From: Nitrospirota bacterium
GTDB lineage: Bacteria; Nitrospirota; Nitrospiria; Nitrospirales; Nitrospiraceae
Reading direction: 5' to 3'
Length of the DNA stretch: 47,934 nucleotides
NCBI GenBank assembly: GCA_026387615.1
Contig: JAPLLI010000059.1
Location: 1-47,934 of the forward strand
Shown: positions 33,748 through 43,719 of the stretch, in pieces
Numbering within the stretch: the first letter of the stretch is position 1
Layout of the letters: each line of letters starts with the position of its first letter
The notes under the pieces: model-generated
Told to the model about the DNA's origin: nothing
Seen by the model: only the letters and a program-made list of their open reading frames with translations
The model's database searches: none
Position numbers and translations under genes: made by a program

Positions 33748-36120
33748 TCATCCACGGAATGATGGCCATCGCCAATGACGAATCTCTGGCAGATCGTCGC
33801 CATGCTCCGAAATATACTGCGTATGCTCAATGAGTTTTTCCCCGAGCGCTTGCTTGGCAGAGGCAGCCCGCGCCCCCAGCTGAGGTAGCCGGTCGATCAC
33901 ATCGCCGGCCAGATGGAACCGGTCGAGATCGTTCATGACTGTCATATCGAACGGGGTGGTGGTGGTCCCTTCTTCCTTATATCCTCGCACATGCAAATTC
34001 TTATGGTTCGTCCGGCGATAGGTCAGGCGATGGATCAGCCAGGGATAGCCATGAAACGCGAAGATGATCGGCTTATCGGACGTGAACAACCTGTCGAACT
34101 CCTGATCGCTCAAGCCGTGAGGGTGCTCACGCTGCGGTTGGAGCTTCATCAAGTCCACCACATTAATCACCCGGATCTTGAGGCGAGGGAAAAAGCCCCT
34201 GAGCAATTCGACGGCGGCCAATGTTTCCAACGTCGGCACGTCGCCGCAGCAGGCCATCACGACATCCGGCTCACCGCCCCGGTCGTTGCTGGCCCAGGGC
34301 CAGATGCCAAGGCCGGCGGCGCAATGCGTGATCGCGGCATCCATGTTCAACCATTGGGGCCCCGGTTGCTTGCCGGCCACAATCACGTTCACGTAGTTGC
34401 GACTGCGCAAACAATGATCCGTGATAGACAAGAGGGTGTTCGCGTCCGGCGGAAGATAGACCCGGATGACCTCGGCTTTTTTGTTCACCACATGATCGAT
34501 GAACCCAGGATCCTGGTGGCTGAACCCGTTGTGATCCTGCCGCCACACATGCGACGACAAGAGATAATTCAAGGAGGCAATCGGCCGCCGCCAGGGAATC
34601 CGATTGGAGACTTTGAGCCACTTGGCATGCTGATTGAACATCGAGTCGACGATATGGATAAAGGCTTCATAACAGGAGAACAGGCCGTGGCGGCCCGTCA
34701 AGAGATAGCCTTCGAGCCAGCCTTCGCACTGATGCTCGCTCAACATCTCCATCACGCGGCCATCCGGCGCTACATGATCATCGCCGGGGATGATCGCGGC
34801 CGTCGAGCATCGGTTCGTCACCTCGAACAGGGCGCCCCATCGGTTCGAGGCCGTCTCGTCCGGGCTGAACACGCGAAAATTATTGGAATTGGCTTTCGCC
34901 ACGTCACGGATAAACTCGCCCTGGACACGAGTGGCCTCACTATCCACCGCGCCGGGTCTCTGCACGTTCACCGCATAATTGCGAAAATCCGGCAGGCGCA
35001 GGTCCTGCAGCAAGAGGCCGCCATTGGCATGAGGATTGGCGCTCATGCGAAAGGGGCCGGTCGGCGCCAGATCCGCCAGCTCAGGCATGAGCTTGCCGGT
35101 CTTGCCGAAGAGCTCACCTGGTTTGTAACTCTTCATCCAGGTCTCAAGAATTCTGATGTGGCCTGGCTTGGCCATCTCACCCATCGGCACCTGATGTGAG
35201 CGGAAGGTCCCTTCCGTCCTCTTCCCATCCACAACCTTCGGCCCGGTCCAGCCCTTCGGCGAACGCAGGATGATCATCGGCCACCGGGGCCGCTTGCTAA
35301 ATCCCTTCGTCCGCGCCGCCCGCTGAATCTTCTTGATGTCCGCCACGACCTTGTCGAGGGTGGCGGCCATCTGTTGATGCATCCCGGCGGGATCGTCGCC
35401 CTCGACGAAATAGGGACGGTAGCCATACCCGACAAACAACGATGCCAACTCGTCATGCGGAAGCCGGGACAGCACCGTGGGGCCGGCAATCTTGTACCCG
35501 TTCAGATGCAGGATCGGCAGCACGGCGCCGTCCCGCACAGGATTCAGAAACTTGTTCGAATGCCAGCTGGTCGCCAGCGGACCGGTTTCCGCCTCCCCGT
35601 CGCCCACGACGCAGGCCACGAACAGGTCAGGATTGTCGAACGCCGCGCCGAACGCATGCGACAGCGAATAGCCCAACTCGCCGCCCTCATGAATAGACCC
35701 CGGTGTCTCCGGCGAGACGTGACTCGGGATGCCGCCAGGAAAAGAGAACTGTTTGAACAGGCGCTTCATTCCCTGTTCATCTTGCGAGATATTCGGATAA
35801 ACCTCGCTATAGGTGCCTTCAAGATACGCGTTCGCCACCAACCCTGGTCCGCCATGGCCTGGCCCTGTGACATACAGGACGTTCAGATCATAGGTCTTGA
35901 TCATACGGTTCAAATGGACATAGACGAAGTTCAGCCCCGGCGTCGTACCCCAGTGACCCAACAGGCGCGGCTTGATATGGGCCAGCGTGAGCGGCTTCTT
36001 CAATAACGGATTATCGTAGAGATAGATCTGCCCCACGGACAAATAATTCGCCGCCCGCCAGTAGGCATGGATCTTTCTCAGCAGATCTGGACTCAGCGGC
36101 TTCTGCTTGGTCTGGGGCAT
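33748..36120 (-). CDS. xfp: Phosphoketolase
   Basis: A 790-residue TPP enzyme that cleaves xylulose 5-phosphate and/or fructose 6-phosphate with phosphate to give acetyl phosphate. The N-terminal part has the family pattern [24 protein letters not shown] and GPGHGGPG; the TPP site is [19 protein letters not shown]. The late segment with [13 protein letters not shown] is also typical. Acetate kinase is encoded immediately upstream and would convert the acetyl phosphate to acetate plus ATP. Full length, with GAGGA before the ATG. Whether it prefers the pentose or the hexose substrate cannot be read. Confidence 0.95.
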   Translation of the reverse strand: MPQTKQKPLSPDLLRKIHAYWRAANYLSVGQIYLYDNPLLKKPLTLAHIKPRLLGHWGTTPGLNFVYVHLNRMIKTYDLNVLYVTGPGHGGPGLVANAYLEGTYSEVYPNISQDEQGMKRLFKQFSFPGGIPSHVSPETPGSIHEGGELGYSLSHAFGAAFDNPDLFVACVVGDGEAETGPLATSWHSNKFLNPVRDGAVLPILHLNGYKIAGPTVLSRLPHDELASLFVGYGYRPYFVEGDDPAGMHQQMAATLDKVVADIKKIQRAARTKGFSKRPRWPMIILRSPKGWTGPKVVDGKRTEGTFRSHQVPMGEMAKPGHIRILETWMKSYKPGELFGKTGKLMPELADLAPTGPFRMSANPHANGGLLLQDLRLPDFRNYAVNVQRPGAVDSEATRVQGEFIRDVAKANSNNFRVFSPDETASNRWGALFEVTNRCSTAAIIPGDDHVAPDGRVMEMLSEHQCEGWLEGYLLTGRHGLFSCYEAFIHIVDSMFNQHAKWLKVSNRIPWRRPIASLNYLLSSHVWRQDHNGFSHQDPGFIDHVVNKKAEVIRVYLPPDANTLLSITDHCLRSRNYVNVIVAGKQPGPQWLNMDAAITHCAAGLGIWPWASNDRGGEPDVVMACCGDVPTLETLAAVELLRGFFPRLKIRVINVVDLMKLQPQREHPHGLSDQEFDRLFTSDKPIIFAFHGYPWLIHRLTYRRTNHKNLHVRGYKEEGTTTTPFDMTVMNDLDRFHLAGDVIDRLPQLGARAASAKQALGEKLIEHTQYISEHGDDLPEIRHWRWPSFRG

Positions 36121-36162
36121 TGATTCCTCGTGATAATGAACGACGCGACGACCCGTTTCACC

Positions 36163-37374
36163 TTATTGCTCCTGATCGAGTAGCAGCCGGACAGAACGGG
36201 CGATCTGGCTCTCCTCATCCGTGTGGATAACGCGCACCGTGACGCCACATCCCTCCTTCGAAATGATCCCGGCATCCGCTGCGTTGGGAGCCTCATCCAC
36301 CACCACGCCAAGGAACCCCAGTCCTTCGCAGATCCGCGACCGGATGACCGATGAATGTTCACCGATCCCGCCGCTAAAGACGAGCGTGTCCAGTCCGCCC
36401 AGGGCCGCAGCAAACGCGCCGATCCACTTCTTAGCCTGGTAACAAAAAAGCGCCACAGCTTCCGCGGCGCGCGGATCATGCCGTTCGCTCGCCAAGAGAT
36501 CCCGCAGATCGGAACTAGTCTCCGACAGGCCCAGCAATCCCGATTGCCGATTGACCATCGTATGGAATTGCTCGACGGTCATCCCCTCCGTTCTCGACAA
36601 ATAGGCGACCAGCCCTGGGTCGAGATCGCCAGAACGGGTGCTCATCGGCAATCCGGATGTGGGCGTAAACCCCATGCTCGTGTCGATGCTCTGGCCCGCT
36701 CGTACCGCCGCCATGCTCGCCCCATTGCCCAGATGAGCCAGGATGACCAGGCCCTGCGCCTCATGAGGCGCGAGACGCCCGAGTTCCTCCATCAAGTAGG
36801 CATAGGACAGGCCGTGAAACCCGTAGCGCTGCACGCCGGACGCCTCGTACCGTCTGGGGATCGGCAAAAGACGCGCGACGCGCGGCATGCCGCGATGAAA
36901 GGCAGTGTCAAAACAGGCCACTTGCAGAAGCGTTGGATACCGTTGTCCGAACGCCTCGATCAACTCAATCTCGGCCGGCAAATGTTCCGGGTCATAGGGG
37001 CTCAGCCGACGCAGTTCATCCATGACCTCCTGAGTGAGGCGCTGCGGCTCGCGATAGCGAGGCCCCCCCTGCACCACGCGATGCCCGATGGCCACAAGCT
37101 CTGCGCGCGGGATCTGCTGTTCCAGCCAGGCCATGAGCGGTTCGAGACAGTCCTTGTGATGCGCAAGCTGCAGCATCCTGCGCTCGCTGGTTCCCCCCGC
37201 CAGGTCCGTGAGGGTCATGCTTCCCCCGGGAAGCCCGATTCGATCGACCAGGCAGGACAGCACAGGAGTCAGAAGAGGAGCAACGTGGAAGAGGGAACAC
37301 TTGAGGCTCGATGAGCCTCCATTGATGGTCAGGATGAAGCCCTGTGACTGGTGGGAGGGATCGCGCAGACTCAC
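36163..37374 (-). CDS. ackA: Acetate kinase
   Basis: A 403-residue acetate kinase of the ASKHA fold. INGGSSSLKCS at the N-terminus is the first phosphate-binding loop, RYGFHGLSYAYL and LAHLGNGASMAAV are the family signatures, and DTSMGFTPTSGLPMSTRSGDLDP is specific to AckA. FSGGIGEHSS near the end is the adenosine-binding loop. The start is GTG with an AGAGG site. It is the first gene of a run with phosphoketolase (42-base gap). Confidence 0.95.
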   Translation of the reverse strand: MSLRDPSHQSQGFILTINGGSSSLKCSLFHVAPLLTPVLSCLVDRIGLPGGSMTLTDLAGGTSERRMLQLAHHKDCLEPLMAWLEQQIPRAELVAIGHRVVQGGPRYREPQRLTQEVMDELRRLSPYDPEHLPAEIELIEAFGQRYPTLLQVACFDTAFHRGMPRVARLLPIPRRYEASGVQRYGFHGLSYAYLMEELGRLAPHEAQGLVILAHLGNGASMAAVRAGQSIDTSMGFTPTSGLPMSTRSGDLDPGLVAYLSRTEGMTVEQFHTMVNRQSGLLGLSETSSDLRDLLASERHDPRAAEAVALFCYQAKKWIGAFAAALGGLDTLVFSGGIGEHSSVIRSRICEGLGFLGVVVDEAPNAADAGIISKEGCGVTVRVIHTDEESQIARSVRLLLDQEQ

Positions 37375-37512
37375 AGCGCCTCTCGATCGGCCTGTGAGGA
37401 AATCATTTCAGCCCATATGGGTTTCACTACACGGCACGTCAAGAGCAAGACGGCCACCGCCCCGCAGAATAGTCGCACGATAGCACGGCTGAAACGTTTC
37501 GCCACCATCAGG

Positions 37513-37989
37513 CTAACTCCACGTCGAATGGATCCAGTCGCCCACGTAATGCGTGATCGTGATCACGCTCACGCCAATGACCACATGCTCCGCAATCACG
37601 TTCCAAGCCGGAATCTGCTGGGCTCGCGCCAAGAAATAGCTCAGCACTGCGAGCAGCATGAAACCCCATCCCACGCTCACCGTCATGGCCTCTTCTAGCG
37701 GCAACAAGAGCACCGGCACGACAAAGGTCAGCGCGATCAAAAACTTGGCGGCAAAGGTGGCAAGGGTGGCTTCCCAGATTTCAGACGCGGCCCCGTTGTT
37801 CTTAGACTCCTCTGCGATATGGATGCCCAGCGCGTCGGAGAGGGCATCGGCCACCGCGATGGTCACAATACCGCCGATCACCGCAAGCCTTGAATGAGTC
37901 CCGGCATGCAATCCGACCATGAGGCCGAGCGTCGTAATCACCCCGGACGTCAACCCGAAGCTGAAACCGGTCTTGAGCGATTGTTTCAT
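37513..37989 (-). CDS. VIT1/CCC1-like membrane protein
   Basis: A 158-residue protein with five predicted helices. The first helix with GFSFGLTSGVITTLGLMVGLH and the second with AVADALSDALGIHIAEESKN are characteristic of the VIT1/CCC1 iron/manganese transporter family, which have D and E residues lining the path. It is shorter than full CCC1 proteins and lacks the cytoplasmic metal-binding helix bundle. It overlaps the auxiliary lipoprotein gene as ATGA, so it belongs to the same transcript as the Mla system; a functional link is not obvious. Confidence 0.72.
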   Translation of the reverse strand: MKQSLKTGFSFGLTSGVITTLGLMVGLHAGTHSRLAVIGGIVTIAVADALSDALGIHIAEESKNNGAASEIWEATLATFAAKFLIALTFVVPVLLLPLEEAMTVSVGWGFMLLAVLSYFLARAQQIPAWNVIAEHVVIGVSVITITHYVGDWIHSTWS

Positions 37990-38639
37990 CGTGAACAGCT
38001 AGTCCTCTGGCCTCCGGCGACACAGCCAATGAGCCAGGCTGCCACCTCCTTCACCAGCCTGTCGGCCGCCCGGTTTGCGGCAACCGCCCCACCATAGGCA
38101 TCGTCGGGCGATGCGGCTTCGACCACTTCGAACAGGCGAGTGCCCTGCACCAGATAGTCCGGGAGCTTGATGATTTGCATCCGCAGCGACAGGCGCACCT
38201 CACTCGGCTTCTGCAGAAATAGCTGTATCAATTCCACCTGGTCGATATCCACGCGATGGTCGCCGCGCACGGATGTCGGCATCGACACAATCGCTCGCCA
38301 CTGTCCTGCTTGCTCCAAGGCCTGAACCAATAGGGGGGTCAACATCCTGGCCGGAGGTTCTGCCCATTGATGGGTCGCATAATAGCTGACTTCATAGGGC
38401 CGCTGCCGATAGGCCATCTGCGGCGTCTCGAACCCTGGCTGTGCCACCGGCACGTTCACGACGAGAGTCCCGGCTCCTGATTTCCCTTCAGGGGCCATCG
38501 CCCTTTCTGCCGAGCGGTCCAGGCTCAAGGTAAACGTATGGATCGGCCGCTCTTCACGCGGCAATGACAGACAGCCGGCCAGCGCCAGCGAAACAATCCC
38601 CACGCCCATCACCCTGCATAGCCGTACGGGCACCCGCAT
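37986..38639 (-). CDS. ABC-type transport auxiliary lipoprotein (PqiC-like)
   Basis: A 217-residue lipoprotein with lipobox LAGC near residue 23. The mature part contains YTLSLD-like FTLSLDRSAERAM, RPYEVSYYATHQWAEPPARML and late LRMQIIKL, the pattern of the ABC auxiliary lipoproteins (PqiC/DUF330) that accompany MCE-domain transporters. AGGAGAG precedes the ATG. It follows mlaD by only 3 bases and probably helps to dock the MlaD assembly at the outer membrane. Confidence 0.82.
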   Translation of the reverse strand: MRVPVRLCRVMGVGIVSLALAGCLSLPREERPIHTFTLSLDRSAERAMAPEGKSGAGTLVVNVPVAQPGFETPQMAYRQRPYEVSYYATHQWAEPPARMLTPLLVQALEQAGQWRAIVSMPTSVRGDHRVDIDQVELIQLFLQKPSEVRLSLRMQIIKLPDYLVQGTRLFEVVEAASPDDAYGGAVAANRAADRLVKEVAAWLIGCVAGGQRTSCSR

Positions 38640-38642
38640 CGG

Positions 38643-39605
38643 TTACTCTCCTGGTCCTCGCTGGGGCGGCATCGTTCCCCGCACGAGCGCACTCGGTTCC
38701 TGCTCCAACTGACGCGCCACTCGTTGCAGCGTCCCTGTAAGCGCCCGGAGCTCCGTCACCAAGGCACCGGTCTCGCTCAAGGTCTGTCTGGTAAACTGCT
38801 CAATGTCCGGGCGGCTGTCCTGCAGGGCCGATCTCACGGACCTGCCCGTACGAGCCATTTCTTCGGTCATGACCTGGAGCGCCGCAGCACTTTTATTCAC
38901 TCGCTCCAGCAAGGCGGGCATCTGCTGATTCAGCGTCTCGGTCATCCTCGCAACGTGCTCCGCCGCCTGCGAAGCGCTGACCAGTCCCTGATCGACCCCT
39001 GCGCTCCGCGCGGCCACTGTCTGCGTCAACGCGGAAAGATCTTTGAGTATCTGCCTGAGCGAAGCCTGATTCTCTTCATCCAGCACCGCCGTCGCATTCT
39101 GACTGAATGTATTCACGTTGGCGAGCAGCTTCGTCAGGCCCTGATCAGAGAGTAGGCGTGAGATCGCCATGTCGAGACGAAAAAATAACGAGGGTCCTGT
39201 CCGGATGACCGGATATTCCTGCCCCGGCTCCGCCACCAGAGCCGGGGCCTCTCGACTGCCGCCCTGCAGATTGACCGTGGCCAGGCCTGTCAGCCCTTGC
39301 GTTTCGAGCAACGCGACCGTATCAATTTTGACCGGGGTGGCATGCAGAATATCGAGGGTGAGCCGGACCTCTTCTGAATTGTCCGGATTCAACTGGATAT
39401 CTTTCACCCGCCCGACCTCGACCCCCCGATATTTCACCGTAGAATTGACGCTCAAGCCTGCGACAGACTCCCGCATGTAGCCATAGTACCGGTCATAGAC
39501 CCCGCGGTAATCGGACTTCCCCAGCCAGAACACGACCAGCAGGGTCGCCACCCCCAAGACTGCGACAAAGGCCCCGACGAGAACATAATTAACTTTCGGT
39601 TCCAT
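38643..39605 (-). CDS. mlaD: MlaD/MCE-domain lipid transport protein
   Basis: A 320-residue protein with one N-terminal membrane anchor (VLVGAFVAVLGVATLLVVFWL) and an MCE domain (residues 35-130, with STVKYRGVEVGRVKDI and GLTGLATVNLQGG). The rest is long helices with coiled-coil character, as expected of the tunnel part of Mla-type bridges. It binds phospholipid between the inner membrane permease and the outer membrane. It is preceded by a 9-base-period repeat element in the gap after mlaF. Confidence 0.9.
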   Translation of the reverse strand: MEPKVNYVLVGAFVAVLGVATLLVVFWLGKSDYRGVYDRYYGYMRESVAGLSVNSTVKYRGVEVGRVKDIQLNPDNSEEVRLTLDILHATPVKIDTVALLETQGLTGLATVNLQGGSREAPALVAEPGQEYPVIRTGPSLFFRLDMAISRLLSDQGLTKLLANVNTFSQNATAVLDEENQASLRQILKDLSALTQTVAARSAGVDQGLVSASQAAEHVARMTETLNQQMPALLERVNKSAAALQVMTEEMARTGRSVRSALQDSRPDIEQFTRQTLSETGALVTELRALTGTLQRVARQLEQEPSALVRGTMPPQRGPGE

Positions 39606-39630
39606 CCGAGGATCCTTCCGTATCGCGGCT

Positions 39631-39733
39631 GTCTATCTGGTCTATCAGGTCCGTCAAGTCTGTCAGGTCGATTTAGTCAGCCGATCCGGATCAACCAGAA
39701 AAACCAGATAGACCGGATAGGCCAGACACAGAC
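39631..39733. repeat. 9-base-period tandem and inverted repeat element between mlaF and mlaD
   Basis: Six contiguous plus-strand nonamers run from 39631 to 39684, starting GTCTATCTG, GTCTATCAG, GTCCGTCAA and GTCTGTCAG and then becoming more divergent. An inverted arm with AAACCAGAT, AGACCGGAT and AGGCCAGAC runs to about 39733. It starts 12 bases after the mlaF stop on the transcript. The consensus unit is the same as in the element at 24559-24656. Confidence 0.8.
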
Positions 39734-39744
39734 CACCTCACGTT

Positions 39745-40575
39745 TCACACTGCATGCTTTCCGGCTTGCTCCCTTGCCGCCCGGCCCCGCACACCATGAA
39801 AATATTCGCGAATCAGAGGATCGTTCGAACGCGACAATTCTTCCATGGTGCCGAGGCCCAGGACCCTTCCGTGTCCCAGCACCGCAACACGGTCTGAAAT
39901 ACGCCAGAGCGAGTCGAGATCGTGCGTCACCATCACCACCGTCAATCCCAACAACGCTTTTAATTGCAGCACCAACTCGTCGAACCCTGCCGCGATGATC
40001 GGATCCAGCCCGGCGGTCGGTTCATCCAAAAACAACAACTCCGGATCCATGACGATCGCCCGCGCCAACGCCGCCCGCCGCCTCATCCCGCCGCTGAGTT
40101 CGTTCGGATATTTCCCCGCACTGTCCGCCGGCAAACCCACTGAGGCAATCTTCAAGGCCACAATGTCATGAATGATGTCCTGGCTCAGCGTCGTATGTTC
40201 CTTCAGCGGCACCGCCACATTCTCCGCCAGCGTGAGTGAACTGAACAGGGCGCCCTGCTGAAACATCACCCCGAACCGCCGATGGATAGCTTGTGGATGC
40301 CCGTCGCGCAACAACCGGCTCTCCATGCCGAAGAGGCTCGTGGACCCAGAGGTCGGCTCTTGGAGTCCGACGATCTCCCGCATGAGCGTGGACTTGCCGC
40401 AGCCGTTCCCTCCGGCAATGGCAAAGACCTCGCCCCGGCGAATCGTGAAACTCACATCCTCATGCACGCCCGCCGAGCCAAAACTGGTTGAGACATGAGA
40501 GACCTCGACGATCGGCGCGCTGATGTCATTGAAGCCGCCCCGTGATTCAACGCCACTCAATCCCATGGCTCCCAT
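39745..40575 (-). CDS. mlaF: MlaF-type ABC transporter ATP-binding protein
   Basis: A 276-residue ATPase. Walker A is GGNGCGKSTL, signature LSGGMRRRAALARA, Walker B LLFLDEPTAGLDP, and H-loop VTHDL. LSGGMRRR and the DEPTAGLDPI wording are typical of MlaF. It drives the MlaE permease. The track ORF starts at 40647, but the extra N-terminus is encoded by the intergenic repeat; the ATG at 40575 has GGGAG upstream and I use it. Four residues of the start (MGAMG) allow a second ATG at 40566. Confidence 0.88.
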   Translation of the reverse strand: MGAMGLSGVESRGGFNDISAPIVEVSHVSTSFGSAGVHEDVSFTIRRGEVFAIAGGNGCGKSTLMREIVGLQEPTSGSTSLFGMESRLLRDGHPQAIHRRFGVMFQQGALFSSLTLAENVAVPLKEHTTLSQDIIHDIVALKIASVGLPADSAGKYPNELSGGMRRRAALARAIVMDPELLFLDEPTAGLDPIIAAGFDELVLQLKALLGLTVVMVTHDLDSLWRISDRVAVLGHGRVLGLGTMEELSRSNDPLIREYFHGVRGRAAREQAGKHAV

Positions 40576-40594
40576 CTTCTTGGACTCCCGCGCC

Positions 40595-40684
40595 AGCGAG
40601 ACAGGCGAGAACAGCGCGTCAAGCGCGACATGGAAGACCAGATCCACCAGTCCCGCAACTCGCGCCTGTCCCGCCTATCTCGCC
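40595..40684. repeat. 9-base-period inverted-repeat element between mlaE and mlaF
   Basis: The 24-base arms at 40595-40618 and 40661-40684 are inverted copies with 19 matching positions. Units on the transcript are GGCGAGATA, GGCGGGACA and GGCGCGAGT, each 9 bases. It begins at the mlaE stop codon (TGA is followed at once by the first unit) and ends before the ribosome site of mlaF. The composition resembles the element near 23016. Confidence 0.75.
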
Positions 40685-40686
40685 CG

Positions 40687-41820
40687 TCACAAATCCCACC
40701 AATTCAGGAGAATGCTGCACAAAGCGTCGAACACGATGACCAGGAAAATGCTTTGCACGACGCTGGCGGTCGTGTGCCGCCCCACATCATCCACGCCCCC
40801 TCGGATCTGAAACCCCTGATAGCAACCCACCAGCGCAATGATGATCGCGAAGAACGGCGCCTTCCCGACTCCGATGAGGAAATGTCGCACCGCCACCGCC
40901 TCTTCAAACCGCGAGACGAACTCGGTGAAGCTGACATGGAGCTGGTTCGAGGCGATCAACATGCCGCCGAACACGCCCAGCCCGTCCGCATAAACCGTGA
41001 GCAGGGGCAACGCGAGCATCAACGCAAAGACTCGTGGCAGAACCAGCAACTGCGTCGGCGACAGGCCTAACGTTTGAACGGCGTCCAGCTCCTCCGTCAC
41101 CTTCATCGTGCCGATCTGCGCCGCATAAGCAGAGCCGGAGCGGCCGGCAATGAGAATGGCGACGATCAACGGCGAGATCTCGCGCAACAACGAAATCCCG
41201 ACTAGATCCACCACGAAAATATTGGTGCCGAACTTCCGCAACTGCTCCGCTCCCTGATAGGAGATCACCACTCCGATCAGGAAGGAGAGCAGCCCCGTGA
41301 TGGGCAAGGCATTGAATCCGTCCAGCTCAAGACTTCGCAGCAACGCACGCCAACGCATGAGCGACGGCCGCTGCAATAGCCGCCAGACGCCGATCGTGCT
41401 CTCGCCGATGAATCCCAACCCCCTCACGGCATGCTGGGCCCGGTCCAGCATCCATCGACTCAACTGCTCAGGCCAGCCTGGCTTTGTCGCAGGAGTCGCC
41501 TCGACACGAGCCCAATTGGCCGACACCATGCGAAACAGCTCGGCAAACTCGGCCCGCAATCCTTCGACCGACACCTGCCGCCCTTCCCGGCTGAGCTGCG
41601 TCACCGTTCGATGCAGGACCACGGCGCCACCCGTGTCCATCGCGGTAATGTCGCCGGCCTGGACAATCAGCTCACTCGACCTGGTTCCCGGCAAAACAAC
41701 CACGGCCCGTTCAAGATCCGACAGGTGCTGAAGCGTCCAGGGGCCGGCACAACGCAGGATCTGGTCTTGCCCGATCGTCAGGCTTGCTCGCTCCACTGGC
41801 ACCGATAGGGAGAGGGACAT
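40687..41820 (-). CDS. mlaE: MlaE-type permease with N-terminal STAS domain
   Basis: A 377-residue fusion. Residues 1-95 form a STAS domain (LDAMDTGGAV-like AMDTGGAVVLHRTV, then FRMVSAN), the role played by separate MlaB in enterobacteria. Residues 125-375 are the MlaE permease with five to six helices and the motifs FLIGVVISYQGAEQLRKFG and GRSGSAYAAQIGTMKVTEELDA, which are diagnostic. The start is GTG/ATG at 41823/41820; I prefer the ATG. It follows ftsH by 7 bases, an unusual neighbour for Mla genes. Confidence 0.9.
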   Translation of the reverse strand: MSLSLSVPVERASLTIGQDQILRCAGPWTLQHLSDLERAVVVLPGTRSSELIVQAGDITAMDTGGAVVLHRTVTQLSREGRQVSVEGLRAEFAELFRMVSANWARVEATPATKPGWPEQLSRWMLDRAQHAVRGLGFIGESTIGVWRLLQRPSLMRWRALLRSLELDGFNALPITGLLSFLIGVVISYQGAEQLRKFGTNIFVVDLVGISLLREISPLIVAILIAGRSGSAYAAQIGTMKVTEELDAVQTLGLSPTQLLVLPRVFALMLALPLLTVYADGLGVFGGMLIASNQLHVSFTEFVSRFEEAVAVRHFLIGVGKAPFFAIIIALVGCYQGFQIRGGVDDVGRHTTASVVQSIFLVIVFDALCSILLNWWDL

Positions 41821-41827
41821 CACGCGC

Positions 41828-43633
41828 CTATTTTCCCATGATGGCCTTGAGGTCCGCCCCGCTGATCACTTCGTGCTCGAGCAACTGCTTCGCCCCTTCG
41901 AGGAGCGAGGGCTTCTGTGCCGCCAACAGCACCTTCACCCGTTCGTATTGCTCATCGATAATCCGGCGCACTTCACAGTCGATCTCGCGGGCCGTCTCCT
42001 CCGAATAGTCGCCCTTCTCCTGAGGCATCTGAATCTGCATGAAAAGCGGCTGGCGTTCACGATCGAGCGTCACGGTGCCCAGCTTCTCGCTCATCCCGTA
42101 GGACTTGACCATGCTCTTGGCAATGTCCGTCGCATTGACCAAGTCGTTCTGCGCCCCCGTGGAGGCTTCGCCGAAAATCAACTCTTCCGCAATCCGCCCT
42201 CCCAGTAAGACGGCAATCTTATTTTCCAGCTCCGTCTTAGCCATCAAAAAACGATCCTCGGTCGGGAGTTGCAGGGTATAGCCCAACGCGGCTATCCCGC
42301 GAGGAATGATCGAGATCTTTTGTATCGGGTCTGCTCCGGGAAGCGACAGGGCTACCAACGCATGGCCCACTTCATGGTAAGCGACTCGTTCCTTCTCCAT
42401 CTTGTTGAGGACTCGATTCTTTTTCTCCAAGCCGGCGACGACCCGCTCCACCGCTTCTTGCAATTCCGGGAGCCCCACCTGCTCCTTATTCCGGCGGACC
42501 GTCAAGAGTGTGGCCTCGTTGATGATATTGGCCAGATCGGCGCCAGAAAAACCCGGGGTCATTCCGGCGATCACGTCAAGATCCGCATCGGGACCGAGCA
42601 CCACTTGCTTCGCATGGACGCGCAAAATGGCCAGGCGACCGATCTTATCCGGGCGATCGACCAGGACTTGGCGGTCGAACCGGCCGGCCCGCAACAGGGC
42701 CGGGTCCAGGATTTCAGGCCGGTTGGTGGCCGCCATGAGAATCACGCCGATGCGGGGATCGAACCCGTCCATCTCGACCAGCAACTGATTGAGCGTCTGC
42801 TCCCGCTCCTCATGCGCCAGGGGTCCCATTCCGCGCGCCTTCCCAATCGCATCCAATTCATCGATAAAAATGATGCAGGGGGCTTTGACCTTGGCCTGTT
42901 CGAACAGATCCCGCACGCGGGCGGCTCCGACCCCCACGAACATTTCCACGAACTCGGACCCGCTGATGCTGAAAAATGTGACCCCTGCCTCTCCCGCCAC
43001 GGCTCGGGCCAGAAGCGTCTTGCCGGTGCCAGGCGGGCCGACGAGCAAAATCCCTTTCGGGATCTTGCCTCCCAGACGCGTGAACTTTTCAGGCGTCTGC
43101 AGAAACTCAATCACTTCGCGCAGTTCGTCCTTCGCCTCGTCTACGCCTGCCACATCGGCGAATGTGACCTTCGTGTCCTTCTCGGCATAGATCTTTGCCT
43201 TCGACTGCCCGACCGTCATGAACCCGCCCTGGCCCTGCCCGAGACGCCGAAAGATAAAAAACCAGATCCCGACGAAGACCAGCGTCGGCAGCAGCCACGA
43301 CATGAGGTCCCTCACGAACGTCGTCTCAACCACTCCGGTGAACTTCACATGGTGAGCATTCAGCTCTTTCACGAGATCCGGGTCCTCGACCCTGATGGTC
43401 GTGAATAACTTCTGCTCCCTGGAGCCCTCTTCCGGCTTCAGCTTCCCGGTCAAGGCCTGATGAGTAACCGTGACTTCCGCCACGCTACCTGCCGCCACGA
43501 GAGTCCTGAATTCGCTATAGGGAAGCTCTTCGAGCTTCTGCAGGGCATGGATGAAATCGTGCACGAGGATGACGGCCCAAATGGCGAGAAAGATGTACCA
43601 GATTGAAAAGGAGATTTTCTTATTCACCGGCAT
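41828..43633 (-). CDS. ftsH: FtsH ATP-dependent zinc metalloprotease
   Basis: A 601-residue membrane protease: first helix near residues 10-26, a periplasmic domain, second helix near 112-128, AAA domain with Walker A GPPGTGKT, Walker [12 protein letters not shown] and the second region of homology ([20 protein letters not shown] split), and the zinc site HEVGH near residue 418. It degrades unstable membrane proteins and regulators. It heads the operon that contains the Mla genes, whose 7-base gap argues for co-transcription. The 309-base gap upstream holds palindromes and should hold the promoter. Confidence 0.96.
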   Translation of the reverse strand: MPVNKKISFSIWYIFLAIWAVILVHDFIHALQKLEELPYSEFRTLVAAGSVAEVTVTHQALTGKLKPEEGSREQKLFTTIRVEDPDLVKELNAHHVKFTGVVETTFVRDLMSWLLPTLVFVGIWFFIFRRLGQGQGGFMTVGQSKAKIYAEKDTKVTFADVAGVDEAKDELREVIEFLQTPEKFTRLGGKIPKGILLVGPPGTGKTLLARAVAGEAGVTFFSISGSEFVEMFVGVGAARVRDLFEQAKVKAPCIIFIDELDAIGKARGMGPLAHEEREQTLNQLLVEMDGFDPRIGVILMAATNRPEILDPALLRAGRFDRQVLVDRPDKIGRLAILRVHAKQVVLGPDADLDVIAGMTPGFSGADLANIINEATLLTVRRNKEQVGLPELQEAVERVVAGLEKKNRVLNKMEKERVAYHEVGHALVALSLPGADPIQKISIIPRGIAALGYTLQLPTEDRFLMAKTELENKIAVLLGGRIAEELIFGEASTGAQNDLVNATDIAKSMVKSYGMSEKLGTVTLDRERQPLFMQIQMPQEKGDYSEETAREIDCEVRRIIDEQYERVKVLLAAQKPSLLEGAKQLLEHEVISGADLKAIMGK

Positions 43634-43719
43634 AGAGATGAGGTCCTCTCGATGTCACGAACCTGGCAGGTGGCTGAAAACATCTTCCAGCCTCGGTCTT
43701 GGAAGTGCAAAGAAGAGAC

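Noticed and set aside
33913-35199. 428-codon plus-strand ORF
   Set aside because: Antisense to phosphoketolase, a full-length enzyme. Rich in His, Arg and Gly as expected of shadow frames.
36355-37314. 319-codon plus-strand ORF
   Set aside because: Antisense to acetate kinase, no domain seen.
40576-40647. N-terminal extension of MlaF in the ORF track
   Set aside because: The extra 24 residues are encoded by the inverted-repeat element, and a better start with a ribosome site is at 40575.
42269-43408. 379-codon plus-strand ORF
   Set aside because: Antisense to ftsH, which has all catalytic motifs in the minus frame.
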